The notes under the pieces are model-generated. The model was not told the origin of the DNA. It saw nothing but the letters and a program-made list of their open reading frames with translations, and did not search any database. A stretch of DNA of 64,000 nucleotides from positions 262,784-326,783 of the forward strand of contig NZ_FZOD01000004.1 of the NCBI RefSeq assembly GCF_900188345.1, read 5' to 3'. Numbering within the stretch: position 1 is the first letter of the stretch; the number at the start of each line of letters is the position of its first letter. A program made the translations under genes and the position numbers. This stretch comes from Streptosporangium subroseum. GTDB lineage: Bacteria; Actinomycetota; Actinomycetes; Streptosporangiales; Streptosporangiaceae. Positions 20,377-29,580 of the stretch are shown here, one piece after another.

Positions 20377-21687
20377 TCAGAGGAGGTTTCCCGGCGGGCC
20401 CTCCGCGGCCGGGCCCACCGCCGGGTTGACGACCCGGCCGCGCAGCCAGGTGGTGCGGACCACCCCCGTGAGCGTCCTGCCGTGATACGGCGTGACCGGG
20501 TTCTTGTGGTGAAGGGAGGACACGTCCACGGTGTGAGCGGCATCGGCGTCGAAGGCGACCAGATCGGCGTCGGCGCCCACGGCGATGACGCCCTTGCCGT
20601 GGAGACCTGCCAGCGCGGCCGGATTCCCGGCCATCCACCGGACGATCTCCTCCAGGGTGTGCCCGCGCCGCGAGGCCTCGGTCCAGACGGCCGTCAGGCC
20701 GAGCTGAAGGGAGGAGATCCCGCCCCACGCCGCGGCGAAGTCGGGCACCTTCAGATCGGGGGTGGACGGTGAGTGGTCGGAGACGACGCAGCTCAGCACC
20801 CCGTCGGCGAGGCCTCGCCAGAGCTCGTCGCGGTTGGCCGAGGATCGGATCGGCGGGCAGCACTTGAACTGGGTCGCGCCCTGCGGTATCTCCTCGGCCA
20901 TCAACGTGAGGTAGTGCGGGCAGGTCTCCGCGGTGATCCTGACGCCCTCCTCCCGCGCCCTGGCCAGCGGCTGGAGGCAGAGCGCGGACGACACGTGCAG
21001 GATGTGCGCCCGCACGCCGGTCTCCCCCGCCAGCGCGGCGACCCGTTCGACCGCCCGGCGCTCGGACTCCCCCGGCCTGGAGTCGAGGAACTCCCGGTAT
21101 CCCGGTCCGGCCGGGTCGCCGAGCAGCGCGGGGTCCTCGGCGTGGACGACCAGCAGGCCGTCGAAGGAGGCGATCTCCACCATGGCGGCCCGCAGCTCGC
21201 CCGGGGTCAGCGGCGGGAACTCCTCGACGCCCGAGGGCGACAGGAAGCACTTGAACCCCCGGACGCCCGCCTCGTGCAGCGGCCTCAGATCCTTGAGGTT
21301 TCCGGGGATCGCACCGCCCCAGAAGCCGACGTCCACCAGGCACTGCCCGGCCGCGGCCCTCCTCTTCTCGGCCAGCGCGTCCACGTTCACCGTCGGCGGC
21401 AGCGAGTTGAGCGGCATGTCCACGATTGTGGTCACGCCGCCCGCCGCCGCCGCCCGGGTGGCGGAGGCGAAGCCCTCCCAGTGGGTCCGGCCCGGCTCGT
21501 TGACGTGCACGTGGGTGTCCACGAGACCGGGCAGCAGCGCGACGCCGCCGAGATCGACCTGCTCGGCGGCGGCGAGGGGCGCGTCGTAGGCGTGCAGGCC
21601 GGCGATCCTCCCGTCCCGTACGGCGACCGCCGCCGGGCCCTCCCCGCCGGGCAGCACGGCCCGGCGGGAGCGGATGACCAGATCCAT
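20377..21687 (-). CDS. allB: Allantoinase
   Basis: A 436-residue metal-dependent amidohydrolase that opens allantoin to allantoate. Metal ligands are in DTHVHVNEPGRTHWEGF, the carboxylated lysine region GFKCFLSPSG, a histidine in LLVVHAED, HILHVSS, and an aspartate in SDHSPS. These match allantoinases rather than dihydroorotases or hydantoinases. The start is ATG 21687 with a GGAGGA sequence upstream. Glycerate kinase ends 20 bases before it. Confidence 0.95.
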   Translation of the reverse strand: MDLVIRSRRAVLPGGEGPAAVAVRDGRIAGLHAYDAPLAAAEQVDLGGVALLPGLVDTHVHVNEPGRTHWEGFASATRAAAAGGVTTIVDMPLNSLPPTVNVDALAEKRRAAAGQCLVDVGFWGGAIPGNLKDLRPLHEAGVRGFKCFLSPSGVEEFPPLTPGELRAAMVEIASFDGLLVVHAEDPALLGDPAGPGYREFLDSRPGESERRAVERVAALAGETGVRAHILHVSSALCLQPLARAREEGVRITAETCPHYLTLMAEEIPQGATQFKCCPPIRSSANRDELWRGLADGVLSCVVSDHSPSTPDLKVPDFAAAWGGISSLQLGLTAVWTEASRRGHTLEEIVRWMAGNPAALAGLHGKGVIAVGADADLVAFDADAAHTVDVSSLHHKNPVTPYHGRTLTGVVRTTWLRGRVVNPAVGPAAEGPPGNLL

Positions 21688-21707
21688 CACGTCGCCGTCC
21701 TCCAGGC

Positions 21708-22931
21708 TCAAAGGTGATCCTTCGCGACCCTCTGCGCGAGCCGCTCCAGCAGCGGGCCCGCGTCGGACATGCACGCGGCCGGGTCGGGCTCGATGTCGGT
21801 GAGCGCGTAGGCGGCCGTGATGCCCGCCGCGTTCAGCTCGTCGTCCCCGAGGGTCCTGCGGCCACAGACCGCGACGACCGGTATCCCGGCCTTGGCGGCG
21901 GCGGCCGCGACCCCGGCCGGCGCCTTGCCGCGCAGGGTCTGCTCATCCAGCGAGCCCTCGCCGGTGATGACCAGGCGGGCGCCCCGGAGCAGGTCGTGGA
22001 AGCCGAGCAGGTCGAGGAGATACCCGATGCCCGGGCGGAAGTCGGCCGCCAGGAAGGCCAGCGCGGCGAAACCCACCCCTCCGGCGGCGCCCGCGCCCGG
22101 CTGGGCGGCCACGCCCATCGAACGGACCACGCCGTCGTGCTCGATGGCGCCGACCAGGCCGTGGGTGTGCGCGGCGACGGCGGCGAGCCTGGCGAGGGCC
22201 GCGTCGAGCAGCTTCACGTCCTCGGGACTCGCACCCTTCTGCGGGCCGTACACGGCGGCGGCGCCGTGCGGGCCGAGCAGCGGGTTGTCCACGTCGCCCG
22301 CGACGACGAACTCGACGCCGCCGATCTCGACGAGCCCCGAGGTATCGATCTTTTCGAGATCACGGAGGGCGGCCCCGCCGAACGGCAGCTCCTGTCCCTC
22401 CGCGTCCAGGAAGCGGACGCCGAGCGCCTGCATCATGCCGGCGCCGCCGTCGGTGGAGGCGCTGCCGCCGAGCCCGAGCACGACCCGCCCGGCGCCCCGC
22501 CGTACGGCATGGGCGATCAGCTCGCCGGTGCCGTAGCTGGTCGCGGTGAGCGCCGCGAGCTTGACGTCGCCGCGTGCGGGCGAGTCCGTCCCGGCGGACG
22601 CCCCCTCGGCGGCCGGCAGCCGCCGCAGCCCCGAGGCCTCCGCCAGCTCGACGACCGCCGTCGCCACGTCTCCTCCGGCAGAGGCGTCCCGCCAGGCGTA
22701 GGAGGCCTGGACCGGCTCCCCCACCGGACCGGCGACCTCGACCTCGACACGGGTGAACCCGCTGGCCACGACCGCGTCCACGGTCCCGTCGCCGCCGTCC
22801 GCCACCGGCAGCGCGACGGTGGTGACGCCGGGGCCGAGACCCGCGGCCACCCGGGCGACGACCTCGGCGGCGGTCAGCGATCCCCTGAACTTGTCCGGTG
22901 CGATCACGATATGTCCTGACAACTCAGACAA
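21708..22931 (-). CDS. Glycerate kinase (GarK/GlxK type)
   Basis: A 407-residue type I glycerate kinase that phosphorylates glycerate, the product of glyoxylate from allantoin breakdown. Conserved parts are VIAPDKFRGSLTA, LPVADGGDGTVDA, LGLGGSASTDGGAGMMQALG, GDVDNPLLGPHGAA, and GEGSLDEQT. The chosen start is TTG 22931 with a GGGAG site 5 bases upstream; a GTG eight codons later (V9) is possible because homologues begin near VIAPDK. It heads the kinase-allantoinase-allantoicase run, which joins purine catabolism to central carbon metabolism. Confidence 0.92.
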   Translation of the reverse strand: MSELSGHIVIAPDKFRGSLTAAEVVARVAAGLGPGVTTVALPVADGGDGTVDAVVASGFTRVEVEVAGPVGEPVQASYAWRDASAGGDVATAVVELAEASGLRRLPAAEGASAGTDSPARGDVKLAALTATSYGTGELIAHAVRRGAGRVVLGLGGSASTDGGAGMMQALGVRFLDAEGQELPFGGAALRDLEKIDTSGLVEIGGVEFVVAGDVDNPLLGPHGAAAVYGPQKGASPEDVKLLDAALARLAAVAAHTHGLVGAIEHDGVVRSMGVAAQPGAGAAGGVGFAALAFLAADFRPGIGYLLDLLGFHDLLRGARLVITGEGSLDEQTLRGKAPAGVAAAAAKAGIPVVAVCGRRTLGDDELNAAGITAAYALTDIEPDPAACMSDAGPLLERLAQRVAKDHL

Positions 22932-23157
22932 CGCTGCTCCCTGATGAAGGACGGGCGGGCATCCGTTCCCGCACGATACGAGTGGGCGGGGGCGGGTGCC
23001 GGAACCCGGCGAGATGGAGAACCATCATCACACTTGCCCGGGAACGGGGTTGAACGCCCCGGCCCCGTCCACGGCCGGATTCCACGGCCGCCTGCCGCCC
23101 TGCGCCCCTGCCGGCCACCGACGGCGAACCCGCGGGGGATCGACGTCCCGAGGCCGA

Positions 23158-24546
23158 TCAGGAACCGGCCTCCTCACCGGCGATGAAGCCCCGCTCCGCG
23201 GCCAGGCGCATGAGGCGGCGGTGCGCAAGGCCCCCCGCGCGGCCGAGCTCGTCCTGGGCGACCGTGCGCAGCTCGTCGTCCTCGACGATGGTCTCGCCAC
23301 CCACCAGGAGCCGGGCCAGCGGCGGCTGCCGGGAGCCGAAGACCAGGGTGCAGACCGGGTCGACGACGGCCGAGGCGAAGGCGCCGTCGGTCCTCCAGAG
23401 GGCGATGTCGGCGAGCTTGCCGGCCTCCAGGGAGCCGAGCTCCTCCTGGCGGCCCAGGTTCTTCGCACCGCCGAGGGTGGCGAGCTCCAGGGCCTGGCGG
23501 GCGGTGAGCGCGGTGGGCCCGTACCTGGCCCGCTGGAACAGCAGCGCCTGCCGCATCTCGCCGGAGAGCGAGGTCAGCTCGGCGGAGGCGCTGCCGTCCA
23601 CCCCGAGGCCGACGACCGCGCCCCGGCTGAGCATGTCGGAGACCCTGGCGATGCCCGCGCCGAGGCGGCCGTTGGAGCTAGGGCAGTGCGCGGAACCGGT
23701 GCCGGTCTGGACGAACTTGTCGATGTCGCCGTCGCTCAGGTGAACGGCGTGGGCGAACCACACGTCCGGGCCGAGCCAGCCGAGCTTCTCCATGTAGTCG
23801 ACCGGGCGCAGGCCGAACTGCTCCAGGCAGTGCTCCTCCTCGTCGAGGGTCTCGGCGAGGTGCGTGTGCAGGCGCACGCCCTTGGACCTGGCGAGCGCTG
23901 CGGCCTGGGTCATCAGGTCGGCGCTGACGCTGAACGGCGAGCAGGGGGCGACCGCGACGCGCAGCTTGGAGGAGAAGGACGGGTCGTGGTAGGTGTCGAC
24001 GGCCTCCGCCGTCGCGTCGAGGATCTCGTCGAGCCGCTCGACCACGACGTCCGGCGGCAGGCCGCCCTGTGACCTGCCCCGGTCCATCGAGCCCCTGGCG
24101 GGGTGGAAGCGGAGGCCGATCTCCCCGGCCGCCTCGATCTCCGCGGCGAACAGGTCGCCGCGTCCCTTCGGGAAGATGTAGTGGTGGTCGCTGGAGGTGG
24201 TGCAGCCGGACAGCGCGAGGTAGCCCAGGCCCGCGCCCGCCGCGCCCCTGACGACCTCGGCGTCCATGGCGGCCCACACGTCGTACAGCGCCGTCAGCCA
24301 CTCGAACAGGGTGGCGTCCTGGGCCAGCCCCTGGGAGGCCCACTGGTAGAGGTGGTGGTGGGTGTTCACCAGGCCGGGGGTGGCCAGGCAGCCGGTCCCG
24401 TCGATCCGGGTGGCGCCCGCCACGACGGGGGCGGGCCCCGCGCCGAGCGCCACGATCCTGTCGCCCTCGACGTGGATGTGCCCGGAGGGGATCTCCTCGC
24501 CCACGACCGGGGCGATGTGGACGTTCTCGATCAGGATGGCGCTCAT
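23158..24546 (-). CDS. 8-oxoguanine/guanine deaminase-like amidohydrolase
   Basis: A 462-residue amidohydrolase. The metal site is visible as LVNTHHHLYQW near residue 62, HTHLAET, WFAHAVHLS and LGVDGSAS. The family TNR member best matching is the 8-oxoguanine deaminase group, found in actinomycete purine clusters; guanine deaminase or another aminopurine deaminase cannot be excluded. It overlaps the iron-sulfur subunit gene by ATGA, so it is part of the uraD-to-deaminase operon and probably feeds xanthine- or urate-like products into it. Confidence 0.85.
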   Translation of the reverse strand: MSAILIENVHIAPVVGEEIPSGHIHVEGDRIVALGAGPAPVVAGATRIDGTGCLATPGLVNTHHHLYQWASQGLAQDATLFEWLTALYDVWAAMDAEVVRGAAGAGLGYLALSGCTTSSDHHYIFPKGRGDLFAAEIEAAGEIGLRFHPARGSMDRGRSQGGLPPDVVVERLDEILDATAEAVDTYHDPSFSSKLRVAVAPCSPFSVSADLMTQAAALARSKGVRLHTHLAETLDEEEHCLEQFGLRPVDYMEKLGWLGPDVWFAHAVHLSDGDIDKFVQTGTGSAHCPSSNGRLGAGIARVSDMLSRGAVVGLGVDGSASAELTSLSGEMRQALLFQRARYGPTALTARQALELATLGGAKNLGRQEELGSLEAGKLADIALWRTDGAFASAVVDPVCTLVFGSRQPPLARLLVGGETIVEDDELRTVAQDELGRAGGLAHRRLMRLAAERGFIAGEEAGS

Positions 24547-25016
24547 CTGATGCCTGCCTTGCGTGTCGCGGCGAGCCGTACGGCGTCGAGGATCTTCTCG
24601 TAGCCGGTGCACCGGCACAGGTTGCCCGCCAGGGCCTCGCGGATCTCCGCGTCGGACGGCCGCGGGATCCGTTCGATCAGGTCGTGGGCCTGGACGACGA
24701 GCCCGGGCGTGCAGAAACCGCACTGGACGGCGCCGCACTCGACGAAGGCCTCCTGGACCGCGTCGAGCCGGTCGCCGTCGGCGAGGCCCTCGACGGTGCG
24801 GATCTCCCGGCCCTCTGCCTGGCCGGCCGCGACCAGGCAGGCGCAGACGGTGATGCCGTCGAGGTAGACGGTGCAGGAGCCGCACTCGCCCTGCTCGCAC
24901 GCGTTCTTGGAGCCCGGCAGGCCCACCCGCTCGCGCAGGACGTACAGGAGGCTCTCGCCCTCCCAGACGTCGTCGGCGGTCTCCTGGCGGCCGTTGACGG
25001 TGAAGGTGAGACGCAT
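24543..25016 (-). CDS. Xanthine dehydrogenase-type [2Fe-2S] subunit
   Basis: A 157-residue protein with two iron-sulfur domains. The plant-type cluster uses C40, C45, C48 and C60 (ACEQGECGSCTVYLDG). The alpha-helical C-terminal cluster is in CGAVQCGFCTPG and GNLCRCTGYEKI. It transfers electrons from the molybdenum site to FAD in xanthine dehydrogenase-type enzymes. It overlaps both neighbours by ATGA. The molybdopterin-binding catalytic subunit is not in this cluster. Confidence 0.93.
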   Translation of the reverse strand: MRLTFTVNGRQETADDVWEGESLLYVLRERVGLPGSKNACEQGECGSCTVYLDGITVCACLVAAGQAEGREIRTVEGLADGDRLDAVQEAFVECGAVQCGFCTPGLVVQAHDLIERIPRPSDAEIREALAGNLCRCTGYEKILDAVRLAATRKAGIR

Positions 25017-25891
25017 CAGCCGGCTCTCCTCTCGAAGTGTCCCGAACGGAACTCGTTCCATGCCCACGTGAGGGTGCGCCGCGCCATCACCGCGATGGCG
25101 TGACGCCGGTACTCGGCGGTGCCGCGCACGTCGTCGATCGGCGAGGCGGCCTCGGAGGCCAGCTCCCCGAAACGCCCGAGCACGGCGGGGTCGAGCCGCG
25201 CCTCCCAGTCCAGCTCGGCGGCGAGGAACTCCTCCGCCGCGACGGCGCGGCGGGGGGTCGGGGCGGCCGAGCCGATACCGGTGCCCACCCGGCGCTCGCC
25301 GGGGTGGAGCGCGATCGCGAACGAGCAGACCGCGATCACCATGGCGTTGCGGGTGCCGACCTTGGAGAAGTACTGGGGGCCGCTCGCCGGGCTCATCCAG
25401 AACGCCCGGATCAGCTCGTCGGGCTCCAGGGCGCTGCGCTTGACCCCGAGGTAGAACTCGGCGGCGGGGATCATCCGCACTCCCCCGCCGGCGGACTCGA
25501 CCTCGACGACCGCGCCGGTGGCGAGCAGCGGCGGGTGGCTGTCCCCCGCGGGCGAGGCCGCGCCGAGGTTGCCGCCGACCGTGCCCCGGTTGCGGATCTG
25601 CGGCGAGCCGACCGTGCGGGAGGCCTGCGCGAGGCCGGGGAGCCGGTCTCCCAGCTCGGAGATCAGCCGGGCGTACGACACGCCCGCGCCGACCCGGAGT
25701 CTGCCGTCAGGCTCCGAACTCCACTCGGAGAGCTCGGCGACCCGGTTCAGGTCGAGCAGCCCGGCCGGTCGGCGCACGTCGAAGTTGAGCTCGACCATCA
25801 TGTCGGTGCCGCCCTGGATGGGCACCACCTCCGGCCGGTCCGCCTTGGCGGCCAGCGCCTCCGCCCACGTGGCGGGTCGCAGGAAATCCAT
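25016..25891 (-). CDS. Xanthine dehydrogenase-type FAD subunit
   Basis: A 291-residue FAD-binding subunit (CoxM/XdhB/PucC type). It has the N-terminal PIQGGTDMMVELN and the second FAD loop TVGGNLGAASPAGDSHPPLLA, then a C-terminal CO-dehydrogenase flavoprotein domain. It passes electrons from the iron-sulfur subunit to the acceptor. The ATG at 25891 lies two bases after the uricase stop. Purine specificity is inferred from the cluster. Confidence 0.92.
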   Translation of the reverse strand: MDFLRPATWAEALAAKADRPEVVPIQGGTDMMVELNFDVRRPAGLLDLNRVAELSEWSSEPDGRLRVGAGVSYARLISELGDRLPGLAQASRTVGSPQIRNRGTVGGNLGAASPAGDSHPPLLATGAVVEVESAGGGVRMIPAAEFYLGVKRSALEPDELIRAFWMSPASGPQYFSKVGTRNAMVIAVCSFAIALHPGERRVGTGIGSAAPTPRRAVAAEEFLAAELDWEARLDPAVLGRFGELASEAASPIDDVRGTAEYRRHAIAVMARRTLTWAWNEFRSGHFERRAG

Positions 25892-25893
25892 CG

Positions 25894-26790
25894 TCACTCC
25901 CAGGCGAAAAGGGCGGCGGGGGCGTCGTCGCGGAGCACGGTGCCCTCGATCAGCCCGTAGGGACGGTCGGCGGCATAGAACACCTCGTCCGGGTTGTCCA
26001 GCCCGAACGGCGTGAGATCCACCAGGAAGTGGTGCTTGTTCGGCATCGCCAGGCGCACCTCGCAGAGTTCCTCGCGGGTGTTCAGCACCCGCTCGCCCAT
26101 CGCGTAGAGCGTCTGCTGCAACGACAGGCTGTAGGTCTCGGCGAACGCCCCGAGAAGGCATCCGCGCACTTCAGCGTATGACTCCCCGTACGGGGACGCC
26201 TCGGAAAGGTGCCGCCAGCGAGCCGACACCGCGGTGGCGAGGACGCGGTCCCGGGTGGGCGGAAGGGTGGTGTACTCGTCCTGGATGTAGCCGGAGAACT
26301 CCGAGTCCGTCGAGTTGAGCACCACCAGGTCCTTCAGCCCGGAGACCACGGTGGTGGTGCCGTCGGCGTCGTGGTGGACCAGGCAGGTGCGCACCTCACG
26401 GCCGGAGCGGACGAAGGAGTGCCGCTTGCCGTCGGCCCCCGGCGCGGAGTCGTCCGCCACCGGGATCCGGTCCCAGAAGTATTCCTCGATCTCCACGCGG
26501 GCGTGGTGGACGGTGGGCTGGGACTCCACGTAGTGGCGGGCCAGCAGGATCGCGAAGTCCTCGATCTCGGCCACGCCGTGTTTCCTGGCGAAGGCGTAGA
26601 CGGTGTTCTTCTGCGTGTCCGTGGTCAGGACCGAGGCGTTGTCACCGGTGAGGTGGACGTCCTCCATGTCGCCGGAGAGCGCCGAGCTGACGGTGACGTC
26701 CTTGATGTGGTGGACGACGCCGTCCCTGACGACGCGGACCAGGCGGGTCTCCGCCTTGCCGTAGCGGTTTGGGCCGAGAATGACGGTCAT
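25894..26790 (-). CDS. Urate oxidase (factor-independent urate hydroxylase)
   Basis: A 298-residue uricase that oxidises urate to 5-hydroxyisourate. Both T-fold halves are present. Conserved segments are NRYGKAETRLVRV, LTGDNASVLTTDTQKNTVYA with the catalytic Thr, SGLKDLVVLNSTDSEFSGYIQDEYTTL, and the final NKHHFLVDLTPFGLDN. The length is normal. ATG 26790 has a GGAAGG site. The gene order uraD-uraH-uricase gives the full route from urate to allantoin. Confidence 0.96.
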   Translation of the reverse strand: MTVILGPNRYGKAETRLVRVVRDGVVHHIKDVTVSSALSGDMEDVHLTGDNASVLTTDTQKNTVYAFARKHGVAEIEDFAILLARHYVESQPTVHHARVEIEEYFWDRIPVADDSAPGADGKRHSFVRSGREVRTCLVHHDADGTTTVVSGLKDLVVLNSTDSEFSGYIQDEYTTLPPTRDRVLATAVSARWRHLSEASPYGESYAEVRGCLLGAFAETYSLSLQQTLYAMGERVLNTREELCEVRLAMPNKHHFLVDLTPFGLDNPDEVFYAADRPYGLIEGTVLRDDAPAALFAWE

Positions 26791-26844
26791 CTCAATCCTT
26801 CCGGTGTGGAGCCCCCGGGCTTCGGCCGTGGAGAGGAGGTCAAG

Positions 26845-27156
26845 CTAGCTCCCTCGATAGGTCGAGTAGGCGAACGGGCTGAGCAGCAGGGGCACGTGGT
26901 GGTGCTCAGCCGGGTCCACGACCGTGAAGTCGATCGAGACCCGGGGGTAGAAGGCGTCCACCGCGCGGGCGGCGAAGTAGGCGCCGGTGTCGAAGACGAT
27001 CCGATGCGCGCCGGCCCCGCACGTCCAGCCCCCGATCCGGCCGTCGGCGTCGGTGACCCCCTCGGCGAGCACCTGGCCGTCCTTCTCCAGGCGTACGGCG
27101 ACGCCCGCCGCGGGCCTGCCCAGGGCGGCGTCCAGCACGTGCGTGGACAGGCTCAC
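26845..27156 (-). CDS. uraH: 5-Hydroxyisourate hydrolase
   Basis: A 103-residue transthyretin-like enzyme for the second step of urate breakdown. The family signatures are intact: LSTHVLDAALGRPAAGV at the start, GRIGGWT-like mid-part, FYPRVSIDF, and the C-terminal YRGS. Its GTG start overlaps the stop of uraD (GTGA), so the two are translationally coupled. Confidence 0.96.
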   Translation of the reverse strand: MSLSTHVLDAALGRPAAGVAVRLEKDGQVLAEGVTDADGRIGGWTCGAGAHRIVFDTGAYFAARAVDAFYPRVSIDFTVVDPAEHHHVPLLLSPFAYSTYRGS

Positions 27157-27779
27157 GCGGCGCCTCCCAGCAGCTTCGCCAGCCGCAGCCGCGTGATCTT
27201 GGCGAGCTCGGCCCTGACGACGTCCCGCTCCGTCTCCTCGTCGTTGCCCAGCCGCCCCCGGAGACGGGCCAGCATCTCCTCGGCCGACAGGCCCGTGGCG
27301 CAGATGAGATAGACGTGGCCGAACCGCTCCTCGTAGGCGCGGTTGCCCTCGGCCAGTTCCTCCAGGACCTCCCGTCCGGCCGCGCCCACCCCGGACTGCT
27401 CCTGACGCGACCAGCCCGACTCCCTGCCGGAGCGGCCGGGCTCCCGGGAGGCCGCCGGGCCCTCGCCGCCGGACGACTCGCCGGAGTCCGCGGGGGAGGC
27501 CCGGTCGGCCCCCGGCGACGGCCCGCCCTTACGGGACTCGCCGATCCGGGGATGGGCGGCCAGCGCCTCGCGCACGCCGGACCACTCCAGATCCCGCACG
27601 GCGGCCTCCGCCGCCCCGGCCAGCAGGTCGAGATCGCGGTAGGGGCGCAGCGCGGTCACCTCACGGGCGAAGGCCCGGGACGCGCAGCAGGTCAGCAGCT
27701 CGGCCTCGGCCTCGGCCGCGCTCAGCGCGTTGAATCCGGCCAGCCCCGCCACCGGCGGCGCGGAGTTCACATTCGGCAT
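27153..27779 (-). CDS. uraD: OHCU decarboxylase with a low-complexity insert
   Basis: A 208-residue enzyme that decarboxylates OHCU to S-allantoin. The catalytic HPRIGE motif is at 76-81, and the second half (WSRQEQSGV, EGNRAYEERFGHVYLICATG) is typical. Between them, about residues 83-121 form a Gly/Ser/Pro-rich insert not found in most members, which are about 165-175 residues long. The start ATG at 27779 is the first one in the conserved frame. This gene is first in the minus-strand purine operon, so the promoter should lie just upstream, in the 197 bases shared with the divergent endonuclease gene. Confidence 0.92.
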   Translation of the reverse strand: MPNVNSAPPVAGLAGFNALSAAEAEAELLTCCASRAFAREVTALRPYRDLDLLAGAAEAAVRDLEWSGVREALAAHPRIGESRKGGPSPGADRASPADSGESSGGEGPAASREPGRSGRESGWSRQEQSGVGAAGREVLEELAEGNRAYEERFGHVYLICATGLSAEEMLARLRGRLGNDEETERDVVRAELAKITRLRLAKLLGGAA

Positions 27780-27976
27780 GTGAGCAGTACATACACCACC
27801 ACCATGCGCGGTCCAGCAAATCGCGGTGACTTTTTCCCTGTGGCGTAGCTGATCCGGATTCCTGATGGTGTAACTCGTTCGGGCCGATCGGTGTGCCCGG
27901 CGGCCCCGGACACGCCCGCCCCCACCGCGCGGGGTCCGGAAAACGGTCGGGGTCAAGGCCTAAGCTTGATGTCACC

Positions 27977-28816
27977 ATGACTCCTCTCTCCCCTATCGGC
28001 GGACACGTCTCCGTCACCGGCGGCCTGGCCAAGGGCGGCCTGCGATACGCCTCGGACATCGGCGCCGAGATGATCCAGGTGTTCGTCACCAACCCGCGCG
28101 GCTGGGCGCTCGCCGTCGGCAACCCCGCCCAGGACGCGGAGCTGCGCGAGTCCGGCATGCTGTCCTTCGTGCACGCGCCGTATCTCGTCAACCTGGGTTC
28201 TCCCAGCGCCGACACCCTGGAGAAATCGGTCGCCACCGTGCGACACGGCCTGCTGCGCGCCCACGCGATCGGCGCCAAGGGCCTGGTGATCCACACCGGA
28301 TCGGCGGTCACCCAACACCGCGACGACGCCCTGCGCCAGTTGCACGAGCATCTCCTGCCGCTCCTTGAGGAGATCCCCGAGGACGGCCCGGACCTGCTGC
28401 TGGAGCCGATGGCCGGGCAGGGAGCGATGCTCTGCGCGACCGTCCATGATCTGGAGCCCTACCTGGCCGCCCTCGACTGGCACCCGAAGGCGGGCATCTG
28501 CCTGGACACCTGCCATGCCTTCGCCGCGGGCCACGACCTGTCGACGCCCGAGGGCGTCAAGGAGACCTTCGACGCCCTGCACGCGATCGCCCCGGGACGG
28601 CTCAAGCTGGTCCATGCCAACGACTCCAAGGACGTGTGCGACTCCAAGAAGGATCGGCACGAGAACATCGGCTCGGGTCACATCGGGATGCGGCCCTTCG
28701 CCGACATGATGCGCCACCCGGTGGTCGCGGGGGTGTCGATCTGCATCGAGACGCCGGGCGGCGCGGAGAAGCACCGCGAGGACATCGAACTGCTGAAGAA
28801 GCTCCGCGACGACTGA
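27977..28816 (+). CDS. nfo: Deoxyribonuclease IV (AP endonuclease)
   Basis: A 279-residue endonuclease IV of the AP_endonuc_2 TIM-barrel family, which cuts DNA 5' to abasic sites during base excision repair. Zinc ligands are visible in FVHAPYLVNLGSP, LVIHTGSAV, LLLEPMAGQG, GICLDTCHAFAAGHDL, KLVHANDSKD and DRHENIGSGHIG. The ATG at 27977 follows a TAAGCT box (27961-27966) by 10 nt. The reading frame extends upstream, but that part is not conserved. Confidence 0.94.
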   Translation: MTPLSPIGGHVSVTGGLAKGGLRYASDIGAEMIQVFVTNPRGWALAVGNPAQDAELRESGMLSFVHAPYLVNLGSPSADTLEKSVATVRHGLLRAHAIGAKGLVIHTGSAVTQHRDDALRQLHEHLLPLLEEIPEDGPDLLLEPMAGQGAMLCATVHDLEPYLAALDWHPKAGICLDTCHAFAAGHDLSTPEGVKETFDALHAIAPGRLKLVHANDSKDVCDSKKDRHENIGSGHIGMRPFADMMRHPVVAGVSICIETPGGAEKHREDIELLKKLRDD

Positions 28817-28832
28817 AGCCCGGATCACCGGG

Positions 28833-28862
28833 CCGGATGGCGGACCGCGGCCCGCCATCCGG
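28833..28862 (+). terminator. Terminator after endonuclease IV
   Basis: A perfect 11-bp stem with an 8-nt loop lies 16 bases after the nfo stop. Confidence 0.65.
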
Positions 28863-29319
28863 GGGTTCCGCCCGCCGGTGTCGAGCAATGACCGTCGGGC
28901 CGGATTCGCCGGCCGCGGCCCCGTCATCGGCAGTCCGTCGGCTGTCATCGACTGACTGCCCGCTGACCTGGGCCGGACGGTCAGCGGGCGAGACGGGACG
29001 CCCATCTTCGCGATCCGGCCGCCCCCGTGTGGCCGGATCACGGTCCGGCCCGTGGGCTAGCACAGGCGTCCCGTCACACCGGAGATCGGTGGGCCCTACC
29101 CCCCGGTCAGGGACCCAGCAGCCGGGTGACTATATGTCGACGTTCACCCGAATTTCCCGCACATCAGGTCTTTTGCGAGCCTTTCGGCTCTGTCCCCCCG
29201 ATGTGGCGGGTCTCGCTCTCCGATGAGGGAACACTAGAGGGGCACTCAGAAGAGTGAGTCCTGCTTTTTGGCCAGCGCGTTTAACGGTGTGTAGCCGTCG
29301 ATGTACGGAAGGTATCGAC

Positions 29320-29525
29320 ACGACGAACGGTCGTCCACGAACGACGAACGGTCGATTCATGGGCTTGCGGACTCCCGAGGGATGTGTGTTCCTGCTTCCA
29401 GGATGTGGGTTCCGACTCTTGGAGGATGTGTTTTCCGGCCCCCGGGATGTGTTCCCTCTTCCGGGGGATGTGTTTTCGGGCTCCCCGGAGAGGTTCCGTC
29501 TTCCGGGAAACGCGTTTTCCGGCGA
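29320..29525. repeat. Degenerate tandem repeat with a 21-bp period
   Basis: ACGACGAACGGTCG occurs at 29320 and 29341, 21 bp apart. GGATGTG then occurs at 29380, 29401, 29424, 29445 and 29466, again at 21-23 bp steps, each followed by a T/C-rich tract, with decayed units continuing to about 29525. Confidence 0.75.
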
Positions 29526-29580
29526 TGACCACGGCGAGCCCCGGCGGGGCGCTCCCGGCGATGCCACCACCGTGAGTGCG

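Noticed and set aside
19380..27779. A dedicated regulator of the purine cluster
   Set aside because: No regulator gene and no clear operator palindrome were found within the cluster or its 5' gap, so none is claimed.
29320..29525. Possible CRISPR array
   Set aside because: The units are short, degenerate and directly tandem, without conserved 25-40 bp repeats or unique spacers. No cas genes are nearby.
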